Source: Flavobacterium silvaticum (GTDB lineage Bacteria; Bacteroidota; Bacteroidia; Flavobacteriales; Flavobacteriaceae). From it: a DNA stretch of 64,000 nucleotides. A model generated the notes under the pieces. The model saw only the letters and a list, made by a program, of their open reading frames with translations. It was not told the DNA's origin and did not search any database. Positions 10,601 to 18,766 of this stretch are shown in pieces (position 1 is the stretch's first letter; each line of letters begins with the position of its first letter). The DNA is taken from positions 96,339 through 160,338 of the forward strand of contig NZ_JAAMPU010000098.1 in the NCBI RefSeq assembly GCF_012911565.1. The letters are read 5' to 3'. The translations under genes were made by a program, and so were the position numbers.

Positions 10601-10709
10601 AGAAGATGCAATCGTAGAATTGAAAAACAACGAGCGTATGTATCACCTTCTCGAGCATGTCGGAACACAGCCAAACGTGTTCTATCATGTAAAAGTCCGT
10701 AACACATAG
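7644..10709 (+). CDS. actB: Alternative complex III subunit ActB, iron-sulfur protein
   Basis: Large periplasmic subunit of ACIII carrying the Fe-S wire between quinol site and hemes. The 1021-residue product starts with a cytoplasmic-like stretch and a twin-arginine signal SRRDFLKF, followed by the lipobox-like SLAAC, as expected for a Tat-exported lipidated subunit. Residues about 60-740 resemble a molybdopterin oxidoreductase fold (known in this family to have lost the cofactor). The C-terminal ferredoxin part holds four cysteine groups beginning at C762 (CTGCGACVIAC), C849 (CQHCNHAPCETVC), C881 (CVGTRYCANNC) and C937 (CSFC, completed by ACACSAAC), consistent with three 4Fe-4S and one 3Fe-4S cluster. 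Confidence 0.95.
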   Translation: MSSNKKYWKSVEELSDNSSIVETLKNNEFAEPIPVDEFLGNGEALSSSPTSRRDFLKFVGFSTAAASLAACEGPVHKSIPYVVQPEQIIPGVWNMYATSYFDGFDFANLLVKSREGRPIKIENNTIEGARFAANARVHASILSMYDSSRLKQPLVAGKPASWDDANAAVKKGLADAKAKGGQVVLLTGTIASPTTQKLINEFAAANGARHIQYDAVSSSAAVDAFEAVHGERGLVDYDFSKSDLIVSVGADFLGDWQGGGFDSGYTKGRIPANGKMSRHFQFESNMTLSGASADKRVPMTPTQQKQALVLIYNVVAGGSAPVSLDAKFTAEVTKAAQQLKSAGSRGVLVTGLDDKNAQLLALGINQALASQAYVGAPIRYVRKGSDAQMTAFLSDLTSGKVGALIMSGVNPAYTLPDGKAFADAVKALPFSATFTLRDDETAKVSKVALAAPHFLETWGDLELTKGTYSLTQPLIRPLFNTKQFEEALLSWAGSPSTYYDYLRANAANHLVGKSWNQAVHDGVCAHEAPGVGAGSLDAASAAAALSQAKATGDFELVLYTKTGLGDGQQANNPWLQEFPDPISRVSWDNYVTISKFDADKIGMENKIVANGGLNGSYANITVGGKKLDNVPVIVQPGQAHGTLGLSVGYGRKASMQEEMQVGVNAYPLYIGFNSVQSAKITNAGGEHEFACVQSQKTLMGRGDIIKETTLEVFNKENAEVWNPMPMVSLDHQETPVTKVDLWESFDQTTGHHFNLSIDLNACTGCGACVIACHAENNVPVVGKSEVRRSRDMHWLRIDRYYSSEETFAKDDEKKENFDGLWGDKGSLGGFGEMEEPADNPQVAFQPVMCQHCNHAPCETVCPVAATSHSRQGHNHMAYNRCVGTRYCANNCPYKVRRFNWFLYNHNEEFPYNMNDDLGRMVLNPDVNVRSRGVMEKCSFCIQSTQAVILNAKRAGRPVAKGEFNDACACSAACSTGAMTFGDVNDKEDAIVELKNNERMYHLLEHVGTQPNVFYHVKVRNT

Positions 10710-10741
10710 TAAAAAGAGATTAATTCAGAAATTATATAAGT

Positions 10742-12148
10742 ATGTCATCGCACTACGAAGCACCCATCAGAAAACCCCTTGTCATTGGTGATAAGACGTA
10801 TCACGACGTAACTGTCGACGTTGCTTTCCCGGTAGAAGGCAGGGCGAACAAACAATGGTGGACGGTATTTACCATAGCCTTAGTTGCCTTTCTTTGGGGT
10901 GTCGGCTGTATTTCCTATACGATAGCAACCGGTATCGGATCCTGGGGTCTTAACAAAACAGTAGGCTGGGCCTGGGATATCACCAACTTCGTTTGGTGGG
11001 TAGGTATTGGTCACGCCGGAACCCTGATTTCAGCGGTACTGTTGTTGTTCCGCCAGCGTTGGAGAATGGCGATCAACAGATCTGCGGAAGCGATGACCAT
11101 CTTCTCGGTAGTCCAGGCAGGTTTGTTCCCGGTAATCCACATGGGCCGTCCTTGGCTCGGATATTGGGTTCTCCCGATTCCTAACCAGTTCGGGTCGCTT
11201 TGGGTGAACTTCAACTCACCACTACTTTGGGACGTATTCGCGATTTCGACCTACCTTTCGGTTTCACTCGTATTCTGGTGGACAGGACTTTTACCTGATT
11301 TCGCCATGCTTCGTGACCGTGCGGTTACCCCATTTACAAAAAGGGTTTATTCTATATTGAGCTTCGGATGGAGCGGACGTGTCAAAGACTGGCAGCGTTT
11401 CGAAGAAGTTTCCCTGGTTCTTGCAGGTCTTGCAACACCGCTCGTACTTTCTGTACACACTATCGTATCCTTTGACTTTGCTACTTCGGTAATTCCCGGA
11501 TGGCACACGACCATCTTCCCACCTTACTTTGTTGCGGGAGCCGTATTCTCGGGATTTGCGATGGTAAACACACTCCTTATCATCATGCGTAAAGTGTGTC
11601 ACCTTGAAGCGTACATCACCCTTCAGCATATCGAATTGATGAACATCATCATCATGATCACCGGATCTATCGTTGGTGTCGCTTATATCACAGAGCTTTT
11701 CGTGGCCTGGTATTCAGGAGTGGAATACGAACAGTATGCTTTCCTTAACCGTGCGACGGGACCTTACTGGTGGGCTTACTGGTCGATGATGACCTGTAAC
11801 GTATTCTCGCCTCAGTTCATGTGGTTCAAGAAATTGCGTACGTCAATCATGTTCTCGTTCGTCATCTCGATTGTCGTGAACATAGGAATGTGGTTCGAGC
11901 GTTTCGTAATCATCGTGACGTCATTGCACCGCGATTACCTTCCGTCATCCTGGACGATGTTCTCGCCGACATTCATCGACATCGGTATCTTTATCGGAAC
12001 CATCGGATTCTTCTTCGTATTGTTCCTTTTGTATGCACGTTCGTTCCCTGTAATCGCGCAGGCCGAGGTTAAAACCATCCTGAAAACTTCAGGTGAATAT
12101 TTCAAAAAACGCAGAGACGAAAATCCTTCACACCATGAGCACCACTAA
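10742..12148 (+). CDS. actC: Alternative complex III subunit ActC, NrfD-like quinol-binding membrane protein
   Basis: NrfD/PsrC-family integral membrane subunit expected to hold the menaquinol oxidation site. The 468-residue product has about ten hydrophobic helices, starting with [19 protein letters not shown], and includes the typical [20 protein letters not shown] segment. It ends in a short His-rich tail (NPSHHEHH). Its last 14 bases overlap the start of actD (12135-12148), implying translational coupling. Confidence 0.94.
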   Translation: MSSHYEAPIRKPLVIGDKTYHDVTVDVAFPVEGRANKQWWTVFTIALVAFLWGVGCISYTIATGIGSWGLNKTVGWAWDITNFVWWVGIGHAGTLISAVLLLFRQRWRMAINRSAEAMTIFSVVQAGLFPVIHMGRPWLGYWVLPIPNQFGSLWVNFNSPLLWDVFAISTYLSVSLVFWWTGLLPDFAMLRDRAVTPFTKRVYSILSFGWSGRVKDWQRFEEVSLVLAGLATPLVLSVHTIVSFDFATSVIPGWHTTIFPPYFVAGAVFSGFAMVNTLLIIMRKVCHLEAYITLQHIELMNIIIMITGSIVGVAYITELFVAWYSGVEYEQYAFLNRATGPYWWAYWSMMTCNVFSPQFMWFKKLRTSIMFSFVISIVVNIGMWFERFVIIVTSLHRDYLPSSWTMFSPTFIDIGIFIGTIGFFFVLFLLYARSFPVIAQAEVKTILKTSGEYFKKRRDENPSHHEHH

Positions 12149-12665
12149 TAAAGTCATTCACGCCTTATATAACGACGACGATGTCCTTATGGATGCCGTG
12201 AAAAAGACACGTGCCGCACATTACCACATTGAGGAAGTGTTTACGCCGTTTCCGGTCCACGGGCTCGATAAAGCCATTGGTATTTCTCCGACGCGACTTG
12301 CGATCTGTGCCTTTATTTACGGATGTACAGGTTTATCTGTAGCTACATGGATGATGAACAATATCATGATTTCAGACTGGCCTCAGGACATTGGAGGTAA
12401 GCCGAGCATGAGCTACATCCAGAACATGCCTGCTTTTGTGCCGGTAATGTTTGAGATGACCGTATTTTTTGCCGCTCACTTAATGGTAATCACCTTTTAT
12501 ATGCGCAGCAGATTGTGGCCTTTCAAAGCCGCTGAAAACCCGGATGTACGTACCACAGATGACCATTTCCTTATGGAAGTGGCGGTGAGCGGAAACGAAG
12601 CTGAACAGGTTTCTTTCTTTGAAGGCACCGGCGCAGTGGAAGTCAAAGTAATCGAAAAGCACTAA
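12135..12665 (+). CDS. actD: Alternative complex III subunit ActD (DUF3341)
   Basis: Membrane-anchoring subunit of ACIII, DUF3341 type. The 176-residue product has a soluble N-terminal part (about 1-55, with YHIEEVFTPFPVHGLD), two hydrophobic helices (about 57-77 and 100-125) and a soluble C-terminal tail. The start ATG at 12135 lies inside the actC tail (ATGAGCACCACTAA), 14 bases before the actC stop; an earlier in-frame ATG at 12093 would extend the overlap and adds residues unlike the family. Confidence 0.92.
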   Translation: MSTTNKVIHALYNDDDVLMDAVKKTRAAHYHIEEVFTPFPVHGLDKAIGISPTRLAICAFIYGCTGLSVATWMMNNIMISDWPQDIGGKPSMSYIQNMPAFVPVMFEMTVFFAAHLMVITFYMRSRLWPFKAAENPDVRTTDDHFLMEVAVSGNEAEQVSFFEGTGAVEVKVIEKH

Positions 12666-12672
12666 CTGTACT

Positions 12673-13221
12673 ATGAAGACAGTATTCAGAATAATTGCCT
12701 TAACAGGACTTACGCTCAGCATGAGTTCGTGTTTCAATAGTAAAAAGCCGAATTACCAGTACATGCCAAATATGTATGAATCGACGGCTTATGAGACGTA
12801 TTCGGAATCAGATGCGTTCAAAAGAGGTGGCGTAGAAGCACAGACACCGGTTCCCGGAACCATCAAACGCGGATACGTTCCTTACGAATATCCCAACACG
12901 ACTGCCGGTCTTGAAGCGGCAAGAGCAGGTTTACAATCTCCATTGGATACGGCTTCGATCGATTTGGACCGCGGTGGACAATTGTTCGGGATCTATTGCG
13001 CGATTTGCCACGGTGAAAAAGGCGATGGAAAAGGAAAACTCGTAAAACAGGAAAAATTCCTTGGCGTTCCGAGTTATAAAGACCGTGCTGTGACAACAGG
13101 AAGTGTTTTCCATGTGGAAACATACGGGCTCAACTCGATGGGATCATATGCCAACCAGTTGAACCAGGAAGAGCGTTGGCAGGTTGCCCATTATGTGATG
13201 AAGCTGAAAGGCGAACTATAA
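12673..13221 (+). CDS. actE: Alternative complex III subunit ActE, monoheme cytochrome c lipoprotein
   Basis: Monoheme cytochrome c subunit of ACIII. The 182-residue product has a lipoprotein signal (LTGLTLSMSSC) so it should be anchored by a lipidated cysteine, then a cytochrome c domain with CAICH at 109-113 and a likely distal methionine in GLNSMGSYA. It starts 7 bases after the actD stop and is followed by actF after 26 bases. Confidence 0.93.
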   Translation: MKTVFRIIALTGLTLSMSSCFNSKKPNYQYMPNMYESTAYETYSESDAFKRGGVEAQTPVPGTIKRGYVPYEYPNTTAGLEAARAGLQSPLDTASIDLDRGGQLFGIYCAICHGEKGDGKGKLVKQEKFLGVPSYKDRAVTTGSVFHVETYGLNSMGSYANQLNQEERWQVAHYVMKLKGEL

Positions 13222-13247
13222 TTTTCGAATAAACTTGATCGTAAGAT

Positions 13248-14810
13248 ATGTACACTTTATCAAATAGATTAAAAATGTTTTCCATCATCCTGATGGTTCT
13301 TGGAGCACTCGGGATTGGATATGGATTTTTAACTGCACCAAAGACAATACAGGATGTTGAAGCCCTTGAAAAGGCAGAAGCCCATCATGGCGGCGGACAC
13401 GAAGCTGCCGGACATGAAGCCACACCGGCACATGAGGCTCATGAAGCTTCAGCTGAAACGACTCCTGCTGCAGCCGAAGCGCATCACGATGAAGTGGCGA
13501 CCGAAGAAGCACACGCAGAACATACAACTGCAGTCGTTACTGATACGGCTCACGCTGAACATGCAGCAGCGACTGATACCCTAGCAGTAGCCCATGCAGC
13601 CGAAGTTGCTGCACCTGCGCACCATAAAGTGGCCGAAAAGCACGAAACTGCCGTCGATGCTCACGCTGAACACCAGGAACATTTGGAGCACGTGTTGCAT
13701 CAGTTGCAAAACAAACCTTGGGCTGCACTTTACGTAGCTTGTATCTTCTTCCTTTTGATTACTATGGGAGTCCTTGCATTCTATGGAATCCAATGGGTTG
13801 CCCAAGCAGGTTGGTCACCGGTATTGTTCCGTGTGATGGAAGGCATTACGGCTTATTTGCCTGTAGGGTCTGTGATTTTCTTTATTTTCCTTTTGATCTG
13901 TGGATTGGATCTGTTCCATTCAAATCATCTTTTCCCATGGATGGTAGAAGGAATCACCGATCCGAAAAGCGAACATTACGACGCTCTTGTCGCCGGAAAA
14001 TCGGGTTACCTTAACTTCGGGTTCTGGATTATCCGCGCTGCTGTTTTCCTTGCCGGATGGAACCTGTATCGTTTCTTCGCCCGTAAAACAAGCCTGAAAC
14101 AAGACGAGGCACCGGCCGGAGACAACTTCAACTATAAGAAATTGTTCAAAGGATCTGCAGGATTCCTTGTGTTCTTTATTGTATCTGAATCCATCATGTC
14201 ATGGGACTGGATTATGTCGCTTGACCCACACTGGTTCTCTACGTTGTTCGGATGGTACGTTTTTGCAAGTTTCTTCGTAAGCGGAATCACGACAATCTGT
14301 ATGGTGACTTTATACCTCAAGTCAAAAGGTCTTTTGGAATATGTCAACACCAGCCATATCCACGATTTGGCCAAGTTCATGTTCGGTATCAGTGTTTTCT
14401 GGACTTACCTTTGGTTCTCCCAATTCATGCTTATCTGGTATGCGAACATTCCGGAAGAGGTTACGTATTTCATCACCCGTATTAATGACTATACAGTTCC
14501 TTTCTGGGGTGCTGTTGTGATGAACTTTGTATTCCCAATCCTCATTCTTGTCAATACCGATTTCAAACGCGTAACCTGGATTTTGGTTATCGCTGGTTCA
14601 ATCATCCTTTGCGGACATTATGTTGACTTCTTCAACATGATCATGCCTGCTACGGTTGGTAAGAACTGGTTTATTGGCATCTCTGAAGTTTCATCGGTAC
14701 TTTTCTTCCTTGGTTTGTTCCTGTTGGTGATTTTCAATGCACTGACCAAAGCGCCATTGTTGCCAAAAGGCAATCCGTTCATTGAAGAAAGTAAGCATTT
14801 CCATTATTAA
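13248..14810 (+). CDS. actF: Alternative complex III subunit ActF, NrfD-like, with long His/Ala-rich insert
   Basis: Second NrfD-like membrane subunit of ACIII. The 520-residue product has one N-terminal helix (about 9-28), then a low-complexity segment at about 42-150 rich in Ala, Glu and His (21 histidines in about 100 residues, many as AHxEH), then about nine hydrophobic helices (from KPWAALYVACIFFLLITMGV). The family usually has ten helices; the insert lies between helix 1 and 2 and is expected to be disordered. Its side of the membrane and function are not known from sequence. Confidence 0.93.
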   Translation: MYTLSNRLKMFSIILMVLGALGIGYGFLTAPKTIQDVEALEKAEAHHGGGHEAAGHEATPAHEAHEASAETTPAAAEAHHDEVATEEAHAEHTTAVVTDTAHAEHAAATDTLAVAHAAEVAAPAHHKVAEKHETAVDAHAEHQEHLEHVLHQLQNKPWAALYVACIFFLLITMGVLAFYGIQWVAQAGWSPVLFRVMEGITAYLPVGSVIFFIFLLICGLDLFHSNHLFPWMVEGITDPKSEHYDALVAGKSGYLNFGFWIIRAAVFLAGWNLYRFFARKTSLKQDEAPAGDNFNYKKLFKGSAGFLVFFIVSESIMSWDWIMSLDPHWFSTLFGWYVFASFFVSGITTICMVTLYLKSKGLLEYVNTSHIHDLAKFMFGISVFWTYLWFSQFMLIWYANIPEEVTYFITRINDYTVPFWGAVVMNFVFPILILVNTDFKRVTWILVIAGSIILCGHYVDFFNMIMPATVGKNWFIGISEVSSVLFFLGLFLLVIFNALTKAPLLPKGNPFIEESKHFHY

Positions 14811-14828
14811 TATTTTAAAGACATACAG

Positions 14829-16025
14829 ATGACAACGTTGTTGGTAATTGTAATTTTAGTCCTTTTATCCATTGCCCTTTGGCAGCTGACCAAGATTTTT
14901 GATCTGACTCAGGCCGTCAATGGCATTACGGATTCCGGTACACAGGTAGCTACCGATAAAGACAACAATATCCAGGGTTATCTCATGTTCGGGTTCCTGG
15001 CTTTTATTTATATACTGACCATTTACGGTCTGTTGAACTGGGGGCATTTCGTACTTGGCACTCCCGCTTCTGCGCACGGTGCACAGGTAGATAACCTGAT
15101 GAATATTACCTGGGTGCTTATTTTCTTTGTACAGACCGTAACACAGGCATTGCTTCACTATTTCGCCTTCAAATACCGCGGACGCCAAGGCCAGACGGCT
15201 TTGTATTTTGCAGATAACGATAAACTCGAATTCGTGTGGTCGGTTATTCCGGCAGTAGTCCTTGCAGGTCTTATCCTTTACGGATTGTACGCGTGGACAA
15301 ACATCATGTTCGTTGACGAAGACGAAGATGTAATGGTTGTTGAACTTTACGCCAAGCAATTCAGCTGGGAAGCGCGTTATTCTGGAGAAGACAATCATTT
15401 GGGCAAAGCTAACGTGCGTTACATTGAAGGTGTAAATACGTTAGGTGTCGATATGTCTGACCCGAACGCACAGGATGACAAAGTGGTAAACGAACTTCAC
15501 TTGCCAAAAGGTAAAAAGATATTGTTCAAGATACGTTCGCAAGATGTATTGCACTCTGCTTATATGCCACATTTCCGCGCCCAGATGAACTGTGTTCCGG
15601 GTATGGTGACGCAGTTTTCTTTCGAGCCTATTTACACTACAGCTGAAATGCGCGATATGGGCTTCATGCAGGAAAAAGTGGCTCACATCAACGACATCAG
15701 AGCTAAAAAAAGTGCTGAACTTGTTGCCAAAGGACTTCCGCCATTGGATCCGTACACATTTGACTATCTGTTGCTTTGTAATAAAATCTGCGGTGCTTCA
15801 CACTATAACATGCAAATGAAAATAGTTGTAGATACTCCGGAAGATTTCAAAGCTTGGTATGAAACCAAAGAAACACTGGCAAGTGCTGTTAAAGCGGCCA
15901 ATGCAAAGCCTGAGACAACTGAGCCCGGTTCAGCTCCTGATACGGCAAAGGCTTCCGTTCCGGGAGACACTGCATCAGTAAAACAAGACGCCAAGCCGGT
16001 TGCAATGGCATCGGTTAAAAAATAA
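14829..16025 (+). CDS. coxB: Cytochrome c oxidase subunit II with CuA site
   Basis: Subunit II of the aa3-type oxidase; its periplasmic cupredoxin domain receives electrons at the binuclear CuA centre. The 398-residue product shows four hydrophobic helices (about 1-22, 50-72, 90-115, 135-158), two more than the usual pair, then the cupredoxin domain with H242 and the CuA loop C317-x3-C321-x3-H325-x2-M328. About 65 residues separate the first His from the Cys loop. The C-terminal 45 residues are an Ala/Pro/Thr/Lys-rich tail without a fused cytochrome c. It follows actF by 18 bases, consistent with an ACIII-oxidase supercomplex. Confidence 0.95.
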   Translation: MTTLLVIVILVLLSIALWQLTKIFDLTQAVNGITDSGTQVATDKDNNIQGYLMFGFLAFIYILTIYGLLNWGHFVLGTPASAHGAQVDNLMNITWVLIFFVQTVTQALLHYFAFKYRGRQGQTALYFADNDKLEFVWSVIPAVVLAGLILYGLYAWTNIMFVDEDEDVMVVELYAKQFSWEARYSGEDNHLGKANVRYIEGVNTLGVDMSDPNAQDDKVVNELHLPKGKKILFKIRSQDVLHSAYMPHFRAQMNCVPGMVTQFSFEPIYTTAEMRDMGFMQEKVAHINDIRAKKSAELVAKGLPPLDPYTFDYLLLCNKICGASHYNMQMKIVVDTPEDFKAWYETKETLASAVKAANAKPETTEPGSAPDTAKASVPGDTASVKQDAKPVAMASVKK

Positions 16026-16051
16026 TATCCAGAATACTAAAGTAAACATAT

Positions 16052-17869
16052 ATGTCAGCAGTAGCTCACGCACACGACCATAGTCACGATCACGCTCACG
16101 GACACGATGATCACGAGCACCATCATAAGGATACTTTCATAACAAAGTACATCTTTTCGATTGATCACAAAATGATCGCCAAGCAGTACCTTATCACAGG
16201 TATCATCATGGGGGTAATTGGAGTCGGGATGTCTTTGTTGTTCCGTATGCAGTTGGCATGGCCGGAAGAATCGTTTAAACTGTTCCATTTTATCCTTGGC
16301 GAGCGTATGGCTCCGGAAGGAGTTATGAAAAATGATACGTACCTGGCATTGGTTACCATACACGGAACCATCATGGTATTCTTTGTGTTGACGGCTGGTT
16401 TATCGGGAACATTCAGTAACCTGCTTATACCACTTCAGATTGGGGCACGGGATATGGCATCGGGTTTCCTTAACATGATTTCATACTGGTTGTTCTTTAC
16501 TTCATCGGTAATCATGGTTTCCTCTTTGTTTGTAGAATCAGGGCCTGCATCTGCCGGTTGGACCATTTATCCTCCGTTGAGTGCCCTAGAGCAAGCAATC
16601 CCTGGATCTGGAATGGGAATGACGCTTTGGCTGGTTTCTATGGCTGTGTTCATCGCTTCATCACTTATGGGGTCTTTGAATTACGTGGTAACCGTAATCA
16701 ACCTGAGAACAAAAGGTATGTCGATGACACGTCTTCCGCTTACCATCTGGGCGTTCTTCATTACAGCGGTAATCGGTATCATATCTTTCCCTGTACTCTT
16801 GTCTGCAGCTTTGTTGCTTATCATGGACAGAAGCTTCGGAACTTCATTCTTCCTTTCAGACATTTACATCGCCGGAGAAGTGTTGCACTACCAAGGCGGA
16901 TCACCGGTATTGTTCGAGCACCTGTTCTGGTTCCTTGGTCACCCGGAAGTATATATCGTAATCCTTCCTGCGATGGGATTGGTTTCTGAGATTATGTCCA
17001 CGAATTCACGCAAGCCGATTTTCGGTTATCGTGCGATGATCATGTCGATTCTTGCCATCGCATTCCTTTCGACGATCGTTTGGGGCCACCATATGTTTAT
17101 GTCAGGTATGAACCCATTCCTGGGATCCGTGTTTACGTTTACTACATTGCTTATTGCGATTCCATCGGCTGTAAAAGCCTTCAACTGGATCACGACACTT
17201 TGGAAAGGTAACTTACAGATGAACCCGGCCATGTTGTTCTCAATGGGCTTCGTGTCTACCTTCATCACCGGAGGTTTGACAGGTATCATCCTTGGGGATT
17301 CGACACTTGACATCAACGTTCACGATACGTATTTCGTAATTGCTCACTTCCACCTCGTAATGGGTATCTCGGCACTTTACGGAATGTTCGCCGGTATTTA
17401 CCATTGGTTCCCTAAAATGTTCGGTCGAATGCTGAACAAGAATATGGGTTATGTCCATTTCTGGGTCACTACGGTTTGTGCCTATGGCGTTTTCTTCCCA
17501 ATGCACTTTATCGGCCTTGCAGGTTTACCACGTCGTTATTACACAAATACAAACTTCCCGTTGTTCGACGAGCTTCAGGATGTAAACATACTTATTACTT
17601 TGTTCGCTTTGGTAGGAGGTGCATTCCAGTTGGTGTTCCTGTTCAACTTCTTCCGCAGTATTTTCTACGGAAAGAAATCGGTACAGAACCCTTGGAGATC
17701 GAATACGCTAGAATGGACTGCCCCTGTAGAGCATATGCACGGAAACTGGCCTGGGGAAATCCCTCACGTTTACCGTTGGCCATATGATTACAGCAAGCCC
17801 GGACATGATGACGACTTTGTTCCTCAAAACGTCCCGATGAAAGACGGAGAAGAACAATTGCATCACTAA
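16052..17869 (+). CDS. coxA: Cytochrome c oxidase subunit I (aa3 type)
   Basis: Catalytic subunit that reduces oxygen to water and pumps protons. The 605-residue protein begins with an extremely His-rich tail (11 His within the first 27 residues) and continues with the 12-helix core. Visible ligands: H104 (heme a), H297-PEVY301 (CuB His and cross-linked Tyr), H346-H347 (CuB), and HDTYFVIAHFHLVMG with H432 (heme a3) and H434 (heme a). The PEVY tyrosine marks an A-family heme-copper oxidase. Last gene of the operon; a hairpin terminator begins 9 bases after the stop. Confidence 0.97.
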   Translation: MSAVAHAHDHSHDHAHGHDDHEHHHKDTFITKYIFSIDHKMIAKQYLITGIIMGVIGVGMSLLFRMQLAWPEESFKLFHFILGERMAPEGVMKNDTYLALVTIHGTIMVFFVLTAGLSGTFSNLLIPLQIGARDMASGFLNMISYWLFFTSSVIMVSSLFVESGPASAGWTIYPPLSALEQAIPGSGMGMTLWLVSMAVFIASSLMGSLNYVVTVINLRTKGMSMTRLPLTIWAFFITAVIGIISFPVLLSAALLLIMDRSFGTSFFLSDIYIAGEVLHYQGGSPVLFEHLFWFLGHPEVYIVILPAMGLVSEIMSTNSRKPIFGYRAMIMSILAIAFLSTIVWGHHMFMSGMNPFLGSVFTFTTLLIAIPSAVKAFNWITTLWKGNLQMNPAMLFSMGFVSTFITGGLTGIILGDSTLDINVHDTYFVIAHFHLVMGISALYGMFAGIYHWFPKMFGRMLNKNMGYVHFWVTTVCAYGVFFPMHFIGLAGLPRRYYTNTNFPLFDELQDVNILITLFALVGGAFQLVFLFNFFRSIFYGKKSVQNPWRSNTLEWTAPVEHMHGNWPGEIPHVYRWPYDYSKPGHDDDFVPQNVPMKDGEEQLHH

Positions 17870-17878
17870 CATATACGA

Positions 17879-17904
17879 AAGCCTTTCACCAGAGAGGCTT
17901 TTTT
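17879..17904 (+). terminator. Terminator of the act-cox operon
   Basis: Stem AAGCCTTTC/GAGAGGCTT (one G-U pair) with loop ACCA and six T at the 3' side. Confidence 0.8.
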
Positions 17905-17936
17905 ATTTGTATCTTGTGGGAAACAAATTTTACAAA

Positions 17937-18158
17937 GTGGCTACCGAAAAACAGTATAGTAATAAGCAAGTTACCATAGTCTGGAAACCGGAATTGTGTT
18001 CCCATTCCACCAATTGCTGGCGCGGATTGCCATCGGTTTTCAAGCCTAAGGAAAAGCCTTGGATAGTTCCCGAAAATGCCTCGTCTGAACAAATAACCAA
18101 CCAAGTATCGAAGTGTCCGTCTGGCGCACTCAGTTATTTCACCAATCCCGAATCATGA
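17937..18158 (+). CDS. YjdI-type (4Fe-4S) mono-cluster protein
   Basis: Small iron-sulfur domain protein of the Fer4_19/YjdI family, cytoplasmic, function not established. In the 73-residue version (GTG 17937) the motif WKPELCSHSTNCWRGLPSVF and the later KCPSGALSYF supply the cluster cysteines. No in-frame ATG exists; GTG 17937, GTG 17916 and TTG 17907 are possible, and the shortest best fits the family length of about 75. Its stop overlaps the next ATG (ATGA, 18155-18158), so it is coupled to the GNAT gene, as yjdI pairs with yjdJ elsewhere. Confidence 0.8.
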   Translation: MATEKQYSNKQVTIVWKPELCSHSTNCWRGLPSVFKPKEKPWIVPENASSEQITNQVSKCPSGALSYFTNPES

Positions 18159-18454
18159 CAGAAAACCAACCGTCGTTCAACCCTGACAAAAATAGATTTG
18201 AACTTACCATAGATGGTCACACCGCCATAATCGACAGCATACTCGCCAAAGGAAATGTAATGTTTCTCACGCATACCGAAGTTCCCAAAGCCCTCGAAGG
18301 CGGCGGAATAGGAAAACGGATCGTGGAATATGCACTCAATTACATCAAAAATCACAATTATACTTTGGCTCCACTTTGCCCGTTTGTCGCCGCATACCTG
18401 AAACGGCATCCGGAATGGAAATCTATTTTGGCTGACGGATACAACATAGGCTGA
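18155..18454 (+). CDS. GNAT-family acetyltransferase, YjdJ-like, first copy
   Basis: A 99-residue single-domain GNAT-fold protein of the small YjdJ/Gcn5-like type. It shows [20 protein letters not shown], where the Gly-rich stretch is the acetyl-CoA binding loop, then YTLAPLCPFVAAYLKRHPEW and GYNIG at the end. Substrate unknown. The start ATG at 18155 overlaps the preceding stop by four bases; the stop shares one base with the next ATG (TGATG at 18452-18456). Neighbour of a clear paralog. Confidence 0.83.
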   Translation: MTENQPSFNPDKNRFELTIDGHTAIIDSILAKGNVMFLTHTEVPKALEGGGIGKRIVEYALNYIKNHNYTLAPLCPFVAAYLKRHPEWKSILADGYNIG

Positions 18455-18738
18455 TGCAATTCTCAGACAACACAGCCGAACATCAATTCGAATTGGATCT
18501 CGGTACAGATAAAGCCATCCTTGAATATGCCATTTCAGGAAATAAAATCCACCTGACGCATACCGAAGTCCCAAAACCGTATCGCGGTAATGGAGTCGCT
18601 GCGGAACTGACTAAAAAAGCGCTTCAGTATATCCGGTCAAAGAACCTCGAGCTTGTTCCGCTTTGTCCTTATACGCAATATTACGTGAACAATCATTCGG
18701 AATTCCACGATTTGTTATCGGACGGATACCAAATGTAA
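18454..18738 (+). CDS. GNAT-family acetyltransferase, YjdJ-like, second copy
   Basis: A 94-residue paralog of the previous gene: [20 protein letters not shown] aligns with the first copy's acetyl-CoA loop, [12 protein letters not shown] with LAPLCPFVAAYL, and LLSDGYQM with ILADGYNI. It keeps the canonical R-G-N-G acetyl-CoA signature better than the first copy, which has E-G-G-G. Tandem duplication followed by divergence is the simplest reading. Third gene of the coupled cassette; substrate unknown. Confidence 0.83.
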   Translation: MQFSDNTAEHQFELDLGTDKAILEYAISGNKIHLTHTEVPKPYRGNGVAAELTKKALQYIRSKNLELVPLCPYTQYYVNNHSEFHDLLSDGYQM

Positions 18739-18754
18739 CGGCACACAATTTCTC

Positions 18755-18762
18755 TATCTTTG
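18755..18762 (+). promoter_or_regulatory. -7 element immediately before ruvB
   Basis: TATCTTTG fits TAnnTTTG, but only four bases (CCCC) separate it from the ruvB ATG. If used, the transcript would be leaderless or nearly so. No TTG at the usual upstream distance. Confidence 0.45.
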
Positions 18763-18766
18763 CCCC

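Noticed and set aside
13374..13700. CRISPR-like or tandem DNA repeat in actF
   Set aside because: The repetition is of short His/Ala codons inside an intact frame, with no fixed repeat unit or spacers.
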